Source of the DNA: Hermetia illucens
Lineage: Eukaryota; Arthropoda; Insecta; Diptera; Stratiomyidae
Assembly: GCF_905115235.1 (NCBI RefSeq)
Contig: NC_051852.1
Coordinates: forward strand, 32,933,199 to 32,997,198
Direction: 5' to 3'
DNA: 64,000 bases
A model generated the notes under the pieces. It made no database searches, was not told the DNA's origin, and saw only the letters and a list, made by a program, of their open reading frames with translations. This document shows positions 10,183 to 21,779 of the stretch, one piece after another; position 1 is the first letter of the stretch, and each line of letters begins with the position of its first letter. The position numbers and the translations under genes are program-made.

Positions 10183-11985
10183 ATTTTTAAGTTTTTGTGT
10201 CAAACAAAACCTTATTAGAATCGGGTCGATATCTGTCTGTCCGTCTGTCAGTCTGTCTTTTTTTTTTGAGAAGGTGGAAATACTTCAAAAGACACTGGCC
10301 TGGACACCCCAGTGTGTGGGATTTTTGTCCACTAAAACCGCCTCGACTCCCCGCGGAACCACCATAAGCTATTACATCACGGCGCGGAGTCAGCTTACTC
10401 TAGGTCAGTCAGCTTTTTTCTATACGCGACACACGTGACCGCGCTTTTCGCCTCTCCTATGCCTTTCGCAATTTCTTTTCGAATCCACATGCAATTGTGG
10501 AGTTGACCGCATTCCAATACTCTTGATGCGCCACCATTTTCGGCATCAGATTTTTAGGCACCTCTCCTAGAGTCTCCTCTAGATTCCTCCTTTTTTTCAC
10601 AAATCTCGGACAGTGGAAGAACCATTTTTTATAGCGGAAATGAGCCTGTGAGTCCAACGACCCTTTCCTTTGCCACCACTCCTGCCATCTAATTATGGAT
10701 CTCTACATCTCAGCGCTCTTGTCTGCGATGAGGGGGAGATTGGCTTCGCATTGTATATGTTCGCCATCTCATCTGCCAAGATGTCAATGTGAATCATTCC
10801 AGACATGATGACTGCTGCATCATCTGAGACTGTCCTGAAAGCAGAGCATAACCTCAGAGCTGTCCTCCTGTAGACTACACTCAGCCTGTTAGCGTTAACT
10901 GACAGCCGCAACGCCTCCCTCTAAGCTGATGCCGTAGAGAGCATGATTGAGGTCACCACAATGGCTATAAGCAACCTAGAGGTATACCGTGGCGCTCCCA
11001 TGTTCGGCGTCATCCTTCTCAGGGCCAGGGCGTTGCACGTGTTGCTTATAACCAAGCTTCCTGTCTATCACCACCCCCAAGTATTTGATGATTGGCTTGG
11101 AAGTGATGATGTGATTCCCGATTCTCATACAGGCGTAATTTCTCTTCCAGCGCTTAGTAATGAGGACCGCTTCTGTTTTTCTTCCGCGAGTGTAAGACCA
11201 GAGCTCTGTAGTCAACTTTTAACAGCACTGATTGCTTCGCTTGAGTATAACTCAGCATCTTCGGGATACTTTACGACAAAAACCAACGCTATGTCGTCAG
11301 CGTAACCCACCACGGTGGCTTTCCTCGGAAGGAGAAGATTAAATACATCTCTGTCTGTCTATCTGTCCGTATGTCTCTCTGTCCGTCACACACATTTTCT
11401 CGGAGGTTATGTAATTTGGTGAAAGTTGGGAACTGTGAATGCTCACGCATACAGTGAATTACATCTTCTTTCTCACCGATGGGTGCTATGATGTGGGGTA
11501 TCAAATGAAAGGTCTCGGTTAGTACTTTCCGAATCCGGTGTTGGTTTTGACAGTTGTTGGAAACGTGAAGCGTTGAGGGGGGAGGGGGGGTTGAAAGTGA
11601 TCATTTAATTAACCGAACCATTCTGAGACACTGTTTAACCGAAAAATCTGAAAAAATCAAGAACCTGCCACTATATGGTGACTCCATGCCGAAATCTATC
11701 CAAATAAAGTTAATAATAGTATATTACTGTAATTTTTAGAGCCCTCCCATAAGTCCATCTTAGAACCACGACAATGTTGGACTATACAATGTTGACTATA
11801 ATATAGAGCATGATGTTGCCAAGTTTGGTGAAAATCGCACTATTAGTAACATTCTCACATATATTCTCACATAATATATGCATCTATTACGTCCTAGGTA
11901 CTAATGGGACAAATGCACACTGAAATGGCGTTATAAAAAAAATACACAAAACCTAAAGCGTCCAGCTTCCGGTTTCCCGATTTGT
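10183..11985 (-). mobile_element. Composite R1-type LINE with hairpin tail, truncated inside
   Basis: Read on the - strand from 11985, the element starts with the head shared by the hairpin-tail family (ACAAATCGGGAAACCGGAAG). It runs about 650 bases without coding sense and then, at about 11330, jumps into R1-clade pol: ATVVGYADDIA (the catalytic box), IGNHIITSKPIIKYLGVVID, VYRRTALRLCSAFRTVSDDA and a final HCPRF block. The 3' UTR ends in CTGT-type repeats and a terminal hairpin at 10189-10213. Gag, endonuclease and most of the reverse transcriptase are absent, so it needs a partner. A sister composite lies at 29051-30717 with a different junction. Confidence 0.78.
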
Positions 11986-12519
11986 ACCTTGTTAGATTAT
12001 AAGATTGTTTTCCATTCATTTTTTTTTTCAATCTGCATTATGACTGTTAAATATTTTTCTAAATAAAACTGATTTTGAAAATGAAAAATGAAAATATCCG
12101 TTCTTGAAACAAGTTGAAATTGCGCGTAGAAAATAATAGTTTCACAAAGAGACTGTAATGAATGTTGAGGAAGTCGTAGCCATTAGGATTCAGTTATATG
12201 CGCTTGCAAATATACATATCTGGGTAAGATTTTCGTGAAAAATAAGTAAAAGATTGAAACAGCGTCACCAGTGCGAAAAGATGATCCAATTTCCTCCAAG
12301 AAGAAAGCCCCAATTTTCCACATAAGGATTGCATCACCAACGTTCGGCCCCAATCTCCATTACTCTATGAATATTTGATTACAGATATTTCAACCTCTAT
12401 TGAAGGGTACTGCAACATGAAGAGCATTTCGGAGATGAGTCTGAAGATTATAAAATACACGAGCTACCTATCTTCACAGCTTCTTGGAAGAGTTATCATC
12501 ATCATAAAACAAGCAAATT

Positions 12520-12918
12520 TCAATATTTTGCTGAATAAACATTAAATGTGTTCCCCAACAGAGCACGTATATTAGCTACTTTTTGATAACCAAAATGTTA
12601 CAAAAACATTTCTTTGCGACATGTCCAAGACATTATAAGTAGAGGGTGACAAAAATGCACACATGAAAGGTTTAACCGAATAATATTCTTATCTACATAT
12701 GGAGCTGAAATCATATACAAAAACTCAATACTTAATTACCCGGAACTATCAGGAAGCCGGTAGGAATTTGGACCACCACGTAAGTTATTCTCCCCTCCAG
12801 AAGGTGAGCTTTAAATTTTTAACAGAGATTCTTCTATAAATATTTTCCACTTACCTCCAAAAATCGTCAGTTGTTATTTGTACTCCTGGAGCTCCATAAA
12901 GTCGTCGACACTAACAAA
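12520..12918 (+). promoter_or_regulatory. OBP2 promoter and duplicated upstream block
   Basis: TATAAATA lies at 12835-12842 and TCAGTTG at 12867-12873, with the inferred start A at 12869, again 34 bases from the first T. The predicted leader is 50 bases. Distal motifs are TTTTGCTGAATAA at 12526-12538 and TTTTTGATAACCAAAATG at 12580-12597. The shared block reaches back to about 12400 and contains AAAGGTTTAACCGAA. Confidence 0.8.
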
Positions 12919-13371
12919 ATGAAATTCCTCATCGTTCTCTGTGCAGTCATAGCCATGGTGAGTGACCTTTGATGGAAAAATGGCAAAAGGAGTGTTGAAA
13001 CCATTATTTTCTTACAGGCTTGCGCCATTACGAAGGAACAATTCCTGATGTACCGCGAAGAGTGTTTCAAGTCCGAAAAGGTCCCGGAAGCGGTCATTGA
13101 GAAGTTGAAAAATCGCGAATATGGAGAAGACTTGGGTCACGAAGCCAAATGCTATATTCGTTGTCTAGGACTTAAGACTGGAGCATGGGATGATACCCAC
13201 GGTTACGATATTGAAAAGACCTACGAGCATATGACTGAGGGTGAGTTGGTAGTTACCAAGGAGAATTTAAAGAAATGTTTCAAATCGAGTGGAGATGATG
13301 ATAAATGCGTATGGGCTGCCAAGGACTTGAAATGTTTGTGGACCAACAAATACGTCAGCAAGAAACAATAA
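12919..13371 (+). CDS. Odorant-binding protein-like, paralog 2
   Basis: The predicted protein has 130 residues. Exon 1 (12919-12957) encodes MKFLIVLCAVIAM, the intron is 12958-13017 (60 bases), and exon 2 is 13018-13371, starting ACAITKEQF. The signal peptide probably ends after ACA. Cysteines follow the classic OBP spacing X28, X3, X37, X9, X8. The EHMTEGELVV segment before the fourth cysteine differs from the other paralogs and lies where ligand contacts are often found, so binding could differ; that is inference. The stop is followed by AATAAC rather than AATAAA, and a good AATAAA lies 70 bases on. The gene appears intact and has its own promoter. Confidence 0.94.
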
Positions 13372-13441
13372 CTTAATTGAACAGATTATTTGTCAGTGAA
13401 TATCTTGTGTGTTATTTTCAAACTATGTAGTGACAAGTTCT

Positions 13442-13447
13442 AATAAA
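13442..13447 (+). terminator. Poly(A) signal of OBP2
   Basis: This AATAAA lies 70 bases after the stop. The copy that overlaps the stop in four paralogs reads AATAAC here, so this downstream hexamer probably took over. Confidence 0.6.
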
Positions 13448-14934
13448 GTTGTCCCTTCATCAAGACTTAGTGTCATTTATCATACCCCTTGTCCTTTAAA
13501 TTGTCATTGTTAATCTGAGAAATATCGCTTTTAACTTTCTCAATCTTAGTGGTTAAGGTAAATTCTACTTACTCTATCTGAATTACCACAACATGATTTG
13601 CCACAATTTTCTTACCATCTTTTCAGATCAGCTTTTCAGATCAGGTTTGGGGAGTGAAGATGTGAGCCTAGAGGGTAAAAACAAAAGATCCTTCTTAAGA
13701 GAAATAGAATTTCGACCCGAGAGAACTCAGTTTAGATCAGCTATTGGGGAGAATAGTGCAACTGGAGGCGCAGGGTCAGCTGATAAAACCACTTAGAAAC
13801 CAACTAAACCCTGCTTAGGAGGATTTTGCGACAGCGAATGGTTGCGGTAGTAGTGTTTTTAAGGAACCGTGCTACTACCCATCGAAGTCATCCTTAGCGA
13901 GAAGGACGACAGGGCCGAGTTTGAGTTCTTGTAAGTGCGAAAGTGGCTTTAGCTAGTAATAACAGTGGTAACACTATAGGTAATGTTAAAGTGATCCTCT
14001 GCCTTGGAGGAGTGAAAGTGTCACCAATTACCGGGTACAATTTAAATGTACCGATCTTTTTGAGCATTCTACAAAAGAAGAACGTAAGGGCTGAATATGC
14101 TCAGATATTTGCCAAATGGTAGTGTCCGTGGCTTTGCTATATGGTCGTTCGCTTTTCCCGAGTTCCATCCAATGGGAGCGGGTGCATTCAATAGTACGTA
14201 CTCTTCCCTTTCTTTGTTTTAATTTTTATTACACTGCTTAACTTTCCCAATTACCCCTCTCATTTGCATAATTCCTTTCCTAACCTTCAATTGGAGTCTA
14301 AATGGTAAATGTAGATATTTAATTTTATTTTTTTTTTAAAGAAAAAAACCCAACATCTGGTCACTTTCCCCTAACTTCTAAAATTCTATTTCATTTCATT
14401 GAATTTCAATTTACATTTACTAACAATTCTTGATTGTCATCGAACATTGACCGGGGGAAATGTAGATGCCCCCTTTTTTTGGTACTTTACCTAGCCTTCG
14501 TTCCGTATAGTTGAATACATATAGGTGCATCGGTTTACTTGGGGTAGAACGAATATGCTAGCTTTGCAAAAATGTGAGTTGATTTTTGCTTCCGCCCAGC
14601 TGACTTGAATTTGAAGTTCAGTGGAATAAAAATTGAACGGAACCGGCTGATTAGGGAGACAGCCGATGAGTGGGAAATGGGATCGAAAAATCGTTTTTGC
14701 TGAAGGAGGAAATTGATTGTGAAAACGCGGAATACTAGGTGGTGGTTTGAAGACAGTTGGAACGTTTGGAACTTCGGGAAGAAGAAATTGGATGATTGAA
14801 GGTCGAATGCGGTCTTGAATTTCGGGTATTTATGGAAAATTAAGGAAAGAGAAGTATAGGAAAAATAGCGAAATTAGATTAAATTCATTAATTTAAAGTG
14901 AAAATGTTCGTTAAATAAAAAAATAAAAAATCAA
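13448..14934. other. Unrecognised intergenic stretch
   Basis: No gene is recognised over about 1.5 kb. The sequence is AT-rich with homopolymer T and A runs near 14325 and 14920. One frame at 13593-13796 has no family likeness. Confidence 0.4.
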
Positions 14935-16830
14935 TACATGCCGTAAGCAGCAGTTTCAAGTATTGTCTGCGGCTCATATCGGTAAACCAATAATGCTCCC
15001 GTGATTAGTCCGTGTTTTTATGCAAGGTTTTACTAAATCACCTTACATACGGTGTCATGCTTGCTTGTGTATTGCATCAGTGCCATTCCGTTTCTAACGC
15101 CGAATCACAGTTTCTGCACTGGTCATTCTCCACCCGCACTTTCATTGCACGCCTTTTATGAGCTCGGATGGCGACCACGACGTCCTGAATGGCACACATA
15201 AATTTCTGCGTCTCAGCAAAGAGCTTCCCAGCACACAAGTACCTTTTCGACAAATGGCTGCCAAAGACAATTCACGTGTTTACCCTGCACTGCCTTTGAC
15301 TTCCATTCATCGATCTGATCTTGGACTGACTTCACCCCACTCGAAGGATTGAAAGATCGAACCTTCAAGTTAGGTGGAGTCAGCCCACAGTCTGCCTTAT
15401 AAAAAGCTATCTGCAAGAGACTGGCCTGCTCTTTGCTGTAAAAATAAGCGCGTAGCCAGTCGACTTGGAGATCATGTTGAGCCGCCACGTCAACCACCCT
15501 ACCTCCGATGTCACGAGCCAGATTAATTCGCTCCACGGAAGAGTTTGGATGATGCATTCGGAATTTGAACATAGTAGCCGTATCCGCCGCTGGACATTTT
15601 CCAGATCGGTTTTTATCCACGGCAATATTCCGAATGCATACGCCGTCGAAGCGATAGTGAATATATTCAATACGCTTATCTTATTCTTCCCAGAGAGAGG
15701 CGCTTTTTAAATTAGATTTACCCGTCGGATTCGAACACCAGAGCATTCCTCAGATCACCAACGCGAGTATGGGTTTCTTGAAAAGTTTCCTCGTTAAAGA
15801 AGTCTGTCTCGGTCGTAGCTTGGATGAAGAGGAGTTCATCCTCCGCGGATGGCCTGGATTCAACACTTGCTTAATCCAAATTCCATCCGAATATCACTGC
15901 TGAACATGTTTACTATTCGTAACAGACTTCTAAAGTGTCGCCAGTACCAACACACAACTTGATGTCATTCAAGTACATCAAGTGTGAGGCTCTGAGATAT
16001 TAGCACCCTCAGATGAACTCACTGATAAAGTGGAACGCCACCCTGCTTTGACTGTCGCCAAAAATTTTATTAGTTTCGGATCAATGCGATACAGATGTCG
16101 AACATCGATTTACCAAATATGCGAGACGCTGTCAAAAGCCTTGCCATAATCGATATAGCAACGGAAGAGGTTCCCTTGACCTCTAATTGCTGGTCCTACA
16201 ACAACCGAGTCGCTGATGAATTGTCCTTTACAACCCTTTGACCCGACTCAGCAGCCTTTATGCTCCCCGGACAGAATGTTATTGGCCTCGAGGTGCGCAT
16301 TGACCCTTCTATTAATAATGGAGCTTATGAATTTCTTGGGGATTGGTAAGAAAGTAATCGGTCTTGTGTCTGCGGGATCCTACACCATGTCCCTTGGTGG
16401 AAATTCCTCCGGCCGACTAACCACCTGATTTATGCTATGTGCCAACCAACTGTCTGTACTAGTGATTTTTTTATACCAGAAATTTTGCACCCGATCCAGA
16501 CCAGGACCTCTCCAGTCCTTCGACCTGTTTATTACTGGTCGAACTTCCTCTACGGTAACATCCTCAAAATTCATGCCAGGGGTAGGTGTATGACGGGTGC
16601 CTTCAGTGATAATCTACTCAGCATACTCAGTATGCTGGGCGAGTAACTCCCAAAGTCCATCCCAATATTATTTCGCTTCCGTCACTGAAAACTGTACTGT
16701 ACAAACGCTCTGCTGGGATTCGTTGATTCGTGATCTGAAAAAACTCCGTCCTCATTTTTTATGGAGCATTTTATCCCTAACTGCCAGTTGTGCTGATACT
16801 TTCCTTAATTAGTAATCTGCAAGACTGCAC
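14935..16830 (-). mobile_element. R4/Dong-like LINE with RLE-type pol, copy A
   Basis: On the - strand, broken frames give the order of an RLE-type non-LTR pol: PGLDRVQNFWYKK, a GCKGQFISDSVVV-like block, YIDYGKAFDSVSHIW (first catalytic Asp), DPKLIKFLATV, then MHHPNSSVERINLARDIGGR and LTPPNLKVRSF after the reverse transcriptase. The post-RT part is typical of R2/R4-group elements that cut with a restriction-like endonuclease. The endonuclease itself is not present here but is seen in copy B. There are many stops and frame changes. The element abuts a Penelope-like fragment. Confidence 0.78.
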
Positions 16831-17683
16831 TTCCCTCACCTACCCCCTGAAACGCTGCGGTGGTGTACAAGCAATGCCTGCTTGACCTATTTAGTATTTC
16901 CACCTTGTTGATTACATGCCCTTCTCCTATTATGTGTTTTTTAGCCACGGATGATGTTACGTATTGCCTATTTTGGCGTTTGGCTAATTCTGCCTTCTTT
17001 AGGTGCTCTCTAACTGGAGGATGAATTAGTCTTTTTGTATGGCTAATGTGTGACAGTCATTACACTTCATCCAGTGTATTCCGCTCTTTTCTTTGTGTTG
17101 CTTTTGGTCATTTTCTGCTGGAGCCAACTACTTCGATGTCACTTTTAGACAAATTTGTCCGTATCTCGTTGAAAAATTCCTTGGAGTAGGTGAAACCTAT
17201 CCTATATGCCTTGCTTTACTTTTTCCTTGTTCGTACAGTGTTGTTTCTTGATAATCTTGTTTGATAGATATGCGGCCGCCTTGTCTTGTATGACTGGTTC
17301 GATATACTTATGATAGTCCTTTGTGTCGAGCTATCTTTCCTAAAGATATCAAATTGTTTTTGATTGTTATTATAAATTACCTTAAGGTCGAGAAATGGGA
17401 TTTATCCTCCTTCGTCTACCGTCATGGTAAATTTCTTCAGTAGTTTGGCCTTTTTTACCCCTTCGTATGTTATGTCCAGTGAAACTAACCAATCTTCTGG
17501 GTTCTCAATAGATCCCTTTATAGGGATACTAGGGAATAGTGCCGTCATACGAAACTATCACTTCGTCGCTCTGTAATTGAATATTCTTAAGTTTATTGAC
17601 CACTGCGTTAGAAATCTTCACTGGTATTTCGCCATATATGTTTCCTAGTTTGTTGATTTCTTCAATTACCCATTTTGCAGGGT
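16831..17683 (-). mobile_element. Penelope-like element fragment (RT end to GIY-YIG region)
   Basis: On the - strand: EEINKLGNIYGEIPVKISN, IVSYDGTIP followed by SIPIKGSIENPEDWLVSLD (around the catalytic Asp of Penelope RT), then a region reading PFLDLKVIYNNN and STQRTIISISNQS, matching the thumb and linker of Penelope-like elements. Next comes GIHWMKCNDCH and TKRLIHPPVREHLKKAE, followed by KKHIIGEGHVINKVEIL, like the C-terminal GIY-YIG endonuclease domain. The canonical GIY and YIG signatures are eroded. The piece is broken by several frame changes and adjoins a fold-back of RTE-A at 17683. Confidence 0.72.
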
Positions 17684-18015
17684 CACTCTCAATACCATTC
17701 GACATCAACAACGGTCTACGACAAGGGGATGCCCTATAATGCGTCCTCTTTAACCTGACCCTGCTGATGATATCGACATCATGGGAAGAACGACCCGATG
17801 AAGGCAGTTTGTACGTCTCGGGTCGTTCTTCCCATGATGTCGATATCGTGAGCATAGGCCAGTAGTTGGGTGGACTTAAAGAGGGTCGTACCTCTTGCAT
17901 TTACTTCAGTATCAGGGATCACTTTCTCGAGGGCCAGGTTAAAGAGGACGCATGATAGGGCATACCCTTGTCGTAGACCGTTGTTGATGTCGAATGGTCT
18001 TGAGAGTGATCCTGC
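17683..18015. repeat. Fold-back inverted repeat of RTE-A sequence
   Basis: Bases 17769-17798 are the exact reverse complement of 17818-17847 (30 of 30), with a 19-base loop. Further out, 17683-17768 matches about 17930-18015 in reverse with scattered changes, and 17848-17930 is unpaired in the right arm. The left arm is RTE-A RT sequence in + orientation; the right arm is the start of the long - strand RTE-A copy. It sits exactly between the Penelope fragment and RTE-A. Confidence 0.88.
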
Positions 18016-20158
18016 TGCTTTTGTCTGGCCTCGCACATTGGTCAGGGTCTTATTTATTTCGTCGGGATACCGAATTCTCTCATGACCGTGTACAGTTTTA
18101 CCCTGGCTATTCTATCATAGGCGGCTTTAAAGTCGATCAACAGATGATGCAACTGTTGTCCATATTCCAACAGTTTTCCATCGCTTGCCACACAGAAAAA
18201 ATCTGATCTGTTGCCGATTTGCCTGGAGTGAAGACTCTTTGGTATGGGCCAATGATGTTCTGGGCGTATGGGGCTATCCGGCCTAGCAAGATAGTGGAGA
18301 ATATCTTATAGATGGTACTCAGCAACGTGATACCTCTATAATTGCTGCACTGTGTGATATCTCCCTTTTTATGTATGAGACAGATAATGCCTCGTTCCCC
18401 ATACCTTGACCCGCTGTCCCATACCTTGAGCGCAAGTTGATGAACCACTTGGTGTAACTGGTCGCCTCCATATTTAACCAATTCGGCTGTAATTCCATCG
18501 GCTCCTGGCGACTTATGATTTTTTAGCCGATAAATTGCACGGACTGTTTCTCCTAAACTTGGTGGTGGCAATATTTGTCCGTCGTCTTCAGTTGGCGGGA
18601 CTTCCAACTCGCCGATGTTCTCGTTGTTCAGTAGCTCATCAAAATACTCAACCCATCGCTCTAATATGCCCATTCTGTCGAAAATCAGATTTCCCTCTTT
18701 CTCTCTAAGGCTTCATCCTGCTGACTTGTTGGAAAGACTTCCGCGCCTGGTGCGGTTGCTCCCTGTACTTTTCTAGTTCATAGACTTGTTGGTTCTCCCA
18801 GGCTTCCTTTTTCCGTCTGTGAAGTCGCTTCTCCACTCGACGGAGTTCGTGATAAGTCTCTGCGCGTGCCCGCGTTCTTTGAGAATGCAACATTACTCGG
18901 TATGCGGCATTCTCCCGTTCCGTTGCTAGCTTACATTTATCGTCAAACCAGCCGTTCCGACTCCTTTTGCGGCTGGGGCCAAGTATGTTTGTGGCCGTAT
19001 CTATGATAACGTTCTTTAGGTGATTGTGAAAATCATTTTATTGATGCTTCATCTCCAGGTCCTCTGTTGACTGCAGTTATTACGGCATCCATTTCCCTTT
19101 TATAGGTGTCGCGGAGGGTTGTGTTGTGGATGGTTTCAGTGTTCGCTCTCACACGGTGGTCAGAGGGGATTCTGGGTGGTATTGTTATTCAAGCCCGGAG
19201 CACCATGCCAACGAAATTGTGATCCGAGTCGATATTGGCCCCCCGATATGTTCTAACATTCATCAAGGCTGAGAGGTGGCGGCGTTCGATCAACACGTGG
19301 TCAATTTGGTTGAAAGTGGTCCCGTTTGGAGAGGCCCACGTATGTTTGTGGACCGCTTTCCGCCCAAACCAGGTACTTCCAACAACCATTTCGTGTGACC
19401 CTGCTAATTGAATAGTCCGCAGTCCGTTCATCATTTGTTTTTTCGTGTAAGCTATGGGGGCCAACGTATCGCCTGAATACGGGCTCCTTCCCTACTTGGC
19501 TGTTAAAATCCACAAGTATGATTTTGATATCATATCTGGGACAGGCTTCGAGGGTTCGTTCTGCTGTCTCGTAGAAGGTATCCTTCTCCGACTCTGCAGT
19601 CTCCTCTGTAGGGGCGTGAACGTTTATGAGGCTTATATTTCTAAACTTGCCTCGCAAGCGCAGAGTGCATAGCCGTTCGCTTATGTTTTCAAAACCGATA
19701 ACAGCAGGTTTCATTTTTTGACTGACTAAGAAACCTACTTCGAGCACATGGTTTACTGGATGACCGTTATAATAAATTGTGTGGCGGCTCTTCCCCAGGA
19801 AACCGGTCCCTGCCCATCGCATCTCTTGTAACGCTGTTGTATCAGCCCAATATTGGGACAGGGTGTCGGCTAGCTGCTCATCAGCTTTATTTCTGTACAG
19901 GGAGCGCACGTTCCATGAGAAAATGCGCAAATCGTTAATATGTTGTCGTTACCGGGTTCGTCGTTGTAAGATCCATCCTGTCCGAGGCTCCTTACGTGGC
20001 TTCGTAACATCGGTTTTCCGTGTAGGATTTTCAGCCCTAACAAACCCCCAACCTGGAGGACCAGTTGGTACAATTTGTCCCGTTTTTAGGCGCGGTAGAC
20101 TCGCCTTCATCCTTCCCCGTCTGCAGCTTTTCGTTATGAAAGAGTGATTGTGATGCAT
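17818..20158 (-). mobile_element. RTE-A LINE, longest copy (endonuclease and RT)
   Basis: This is the best copy of the family. On the - strand from about 19930 it encodes an AP-type endonuclease with FSWNVRSL, ALQEMRW (catalytic Glu), INVHAPTEE, VDFNSQVG and later NQIDHVLIERRH and DSDHNFV. A linker (EKRLHRRKKEAWENQ) and then the reverse transcriptase follow: KNHKSPGADGITAEL, ICLIHKKGDITQCSNYRGI, GLRQGYALSCVLFNLALEKV and YAHDIDIMG, where the usual YADD box reads YAHD. It stops within the RT at a fold-back, so the 3' end is missing. A few frame changes interrupt it. Confidence 0.85.
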
Positions 20159-20520
20159 TCATGATTTCTATAGCATTGCCTTTATCAGCTTTTAAGTAGT
20201 AAGCATCTCTTCTGTTGAGTTATTTAATCATGCTTAGCTCTGAGAGTGGGGTAGTGCCAGTCGTTCGGTTAGTCATTATAATTTTTTAACAGTAGATTAT
20301 GTATGCACACCCACTATGACTCGGCAGGACGAGTAAAAAAAGTCTTGAACCTCGATTATTTCTACGTAATCCCTAAAAAACATAAAAGAAATTGTGAAAT
20401 ATGGAGGTAATTTCTTACTCCGACCACTACCACAGGGCAATCTTAATTTATTTTGCATCTCCGACATTTGACTCCATTCCTCATGAATGCATGAATATAT
20501 GGTTACATACATTTGCACTT
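20159..20520. other. Intergenic
   Basis: No gene recognised. It may include the 5' untranslated part of RTE-A on its left side. Confidence 0.35.
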
Positions 20521-20965
20521 TTATTGAGGAGCCTCATACCACAAAAAGTAATGAAAAAAATAAGATGAATATTATTAAATGCACTTGGTTCCGAGAAATG
20601 ACCGAGCTTTAATGTTTTCTGTAACAGTTATCATCATCAGAAGACAAACGAAGTGCATTTATAAGTTGCTTCTTGATAACGAAAATATTCGAAAACATTA
20701 TAATTAGAGATTGCGAAAAATGTACCGTTTTATAAACATATAAAAGGTTTAATCCAATATTATTCACACAAACATATATAGCGATAATCTGTGCAATAAA
20801 TCAATTTTCAGTTACCCAGAACCATCGGAAAACCGAGAAAAATTACGTACGTTACTCTCTCCCCTCTGCAAGATGAATACTAAATTTCGAACAGAGCTTC
20901 CTCTATAAAATCGACAGTTGCTATTTGTACTCCTGGAGCTTCAGAAACTCATAGAGATTAGCAAA
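20521..20965 (+). promoter_or_regulatory. OBP3 promoter with shortened TATA-initiator gap
   Basis: TATAAAA lies at 20904-20910 and the CAGTTG of the initiator starts at 20915, so the first T of the TATA box is only 12 bases from the usual start A (20916) rather than 34. The CTATTTGTACTCCTGGAGC block that follows is kept. The distal TTGATAACGAAAATATT motif is at 20673-20689, but the TTTTGCTGAGTAA motif of OBP1, 2 and 5 is not found. Transcription may start about 20 bases further down. Confidence 0.75.
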
Positions 20966-21422
20966 ATGAAATTTTTCATCGTTCTCTGTGCAATCATTGC
21001 CATGGTAAGTTAATCGCTACGATTAAAAAAAAGGAGAGTGTTGGAACCACTTTACTTTTGCCTTTCAGGCTTCCGCCATTTCTACGGAAGAATTCCAGAA
21101 AATGCGCGAGGAGTGCTTCAAGTCCGAGAAGGTCCCAGAAGCAGACATTGAGAAGTTGAAAAATCGCGAATATGGATTAGACTTGGGTCATGAAGCCAAA
21201 TGTTATATTCGCTGTCTCGGAATGAAAACTGGAAATTGGGATGACACCAACGGTTATGATGTGGAAAAGATTTACACCGATTTTAGGACGGCTGGATTGG
21301 AAGTGACCAAGGAGAACTTAAACAAATGTTTCAAATCGAGTGGTGATGATGATAAATGCGTATGGGCTGCCAAGGACCTGAAATGTTTGTGGACAAATAA
21401 ATACATCAGCAGGAAACAATAA
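20966..21422 (+). CDS. Odorant-binding protein-like, paralog 3
   Basis: The predicted protein has 130 residues. Exon 1 (20966-21004) encodes MKFFIVLCAIIAM, the intron is 21005-21068 (64 bases), and exon 2 is 21069-21422 beginning ASAISTEEF. The signal peptide probably ends after ASA. The six cysteines keep the classic OBP spacing. It has EADIEKLKNREYGLD where the paralogs have EAVIEKLKNREYG, and NWDDTNGYDVEKIY in the middle. The coding region looks intact and close to OBP5. Its core promoter is unusual (see the promoter entry), so expression may differ from its relatives. Confidence 0.94.
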
Positions 21423-21423
21423 A
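21418..21423 (+). terminator. Poly(A) signal overlapping the OBP3 stop
   Basis: AATAAA contains the TAA stop at 21420-21422. A second AATAAA at 21524-21529 could act as a backup site. Confidence 0.68.
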
Positions 21424-21779
21424 TCAATTGAACAAATTATTTGATAGTGGACCCCTTGTGTTTTTTTTAATTATGGGAGGATGATTTGACTTTATAGTGT
21501 TATTGTAAGGACTAACCACTTCTAATAAACCTTTCACTTCTTCAAGATATGGTGCCGTTTGACATGCCACTATTGTTTCAATTTTGGTGGTTAGTGTCAG
21601 TTACCGCCTATTTTGGATCCTTTTTATATAAGCATCACCCGCTATTCGGTACGATCTGTTAAAGTGCCATGAACATTCAAACTATGCTTTACAAAATGTC
21701 ACCTATTACAGGTATTTGGAGTGAATGACAGTTACATTGGGTTGAATAGTATCACCTCATATACGCTACGCGACGCGGC

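Noticed and set aside
10200-10270. Terminal inverted repeats of a DNA transposon at the hairpin
   Set aside because: The AAGGTTTTGT arms lie next to each other at one end only, as a hairpin. The other end of the element has a different sequence, and the tail is followed by A bases, which fits a retroelement better.
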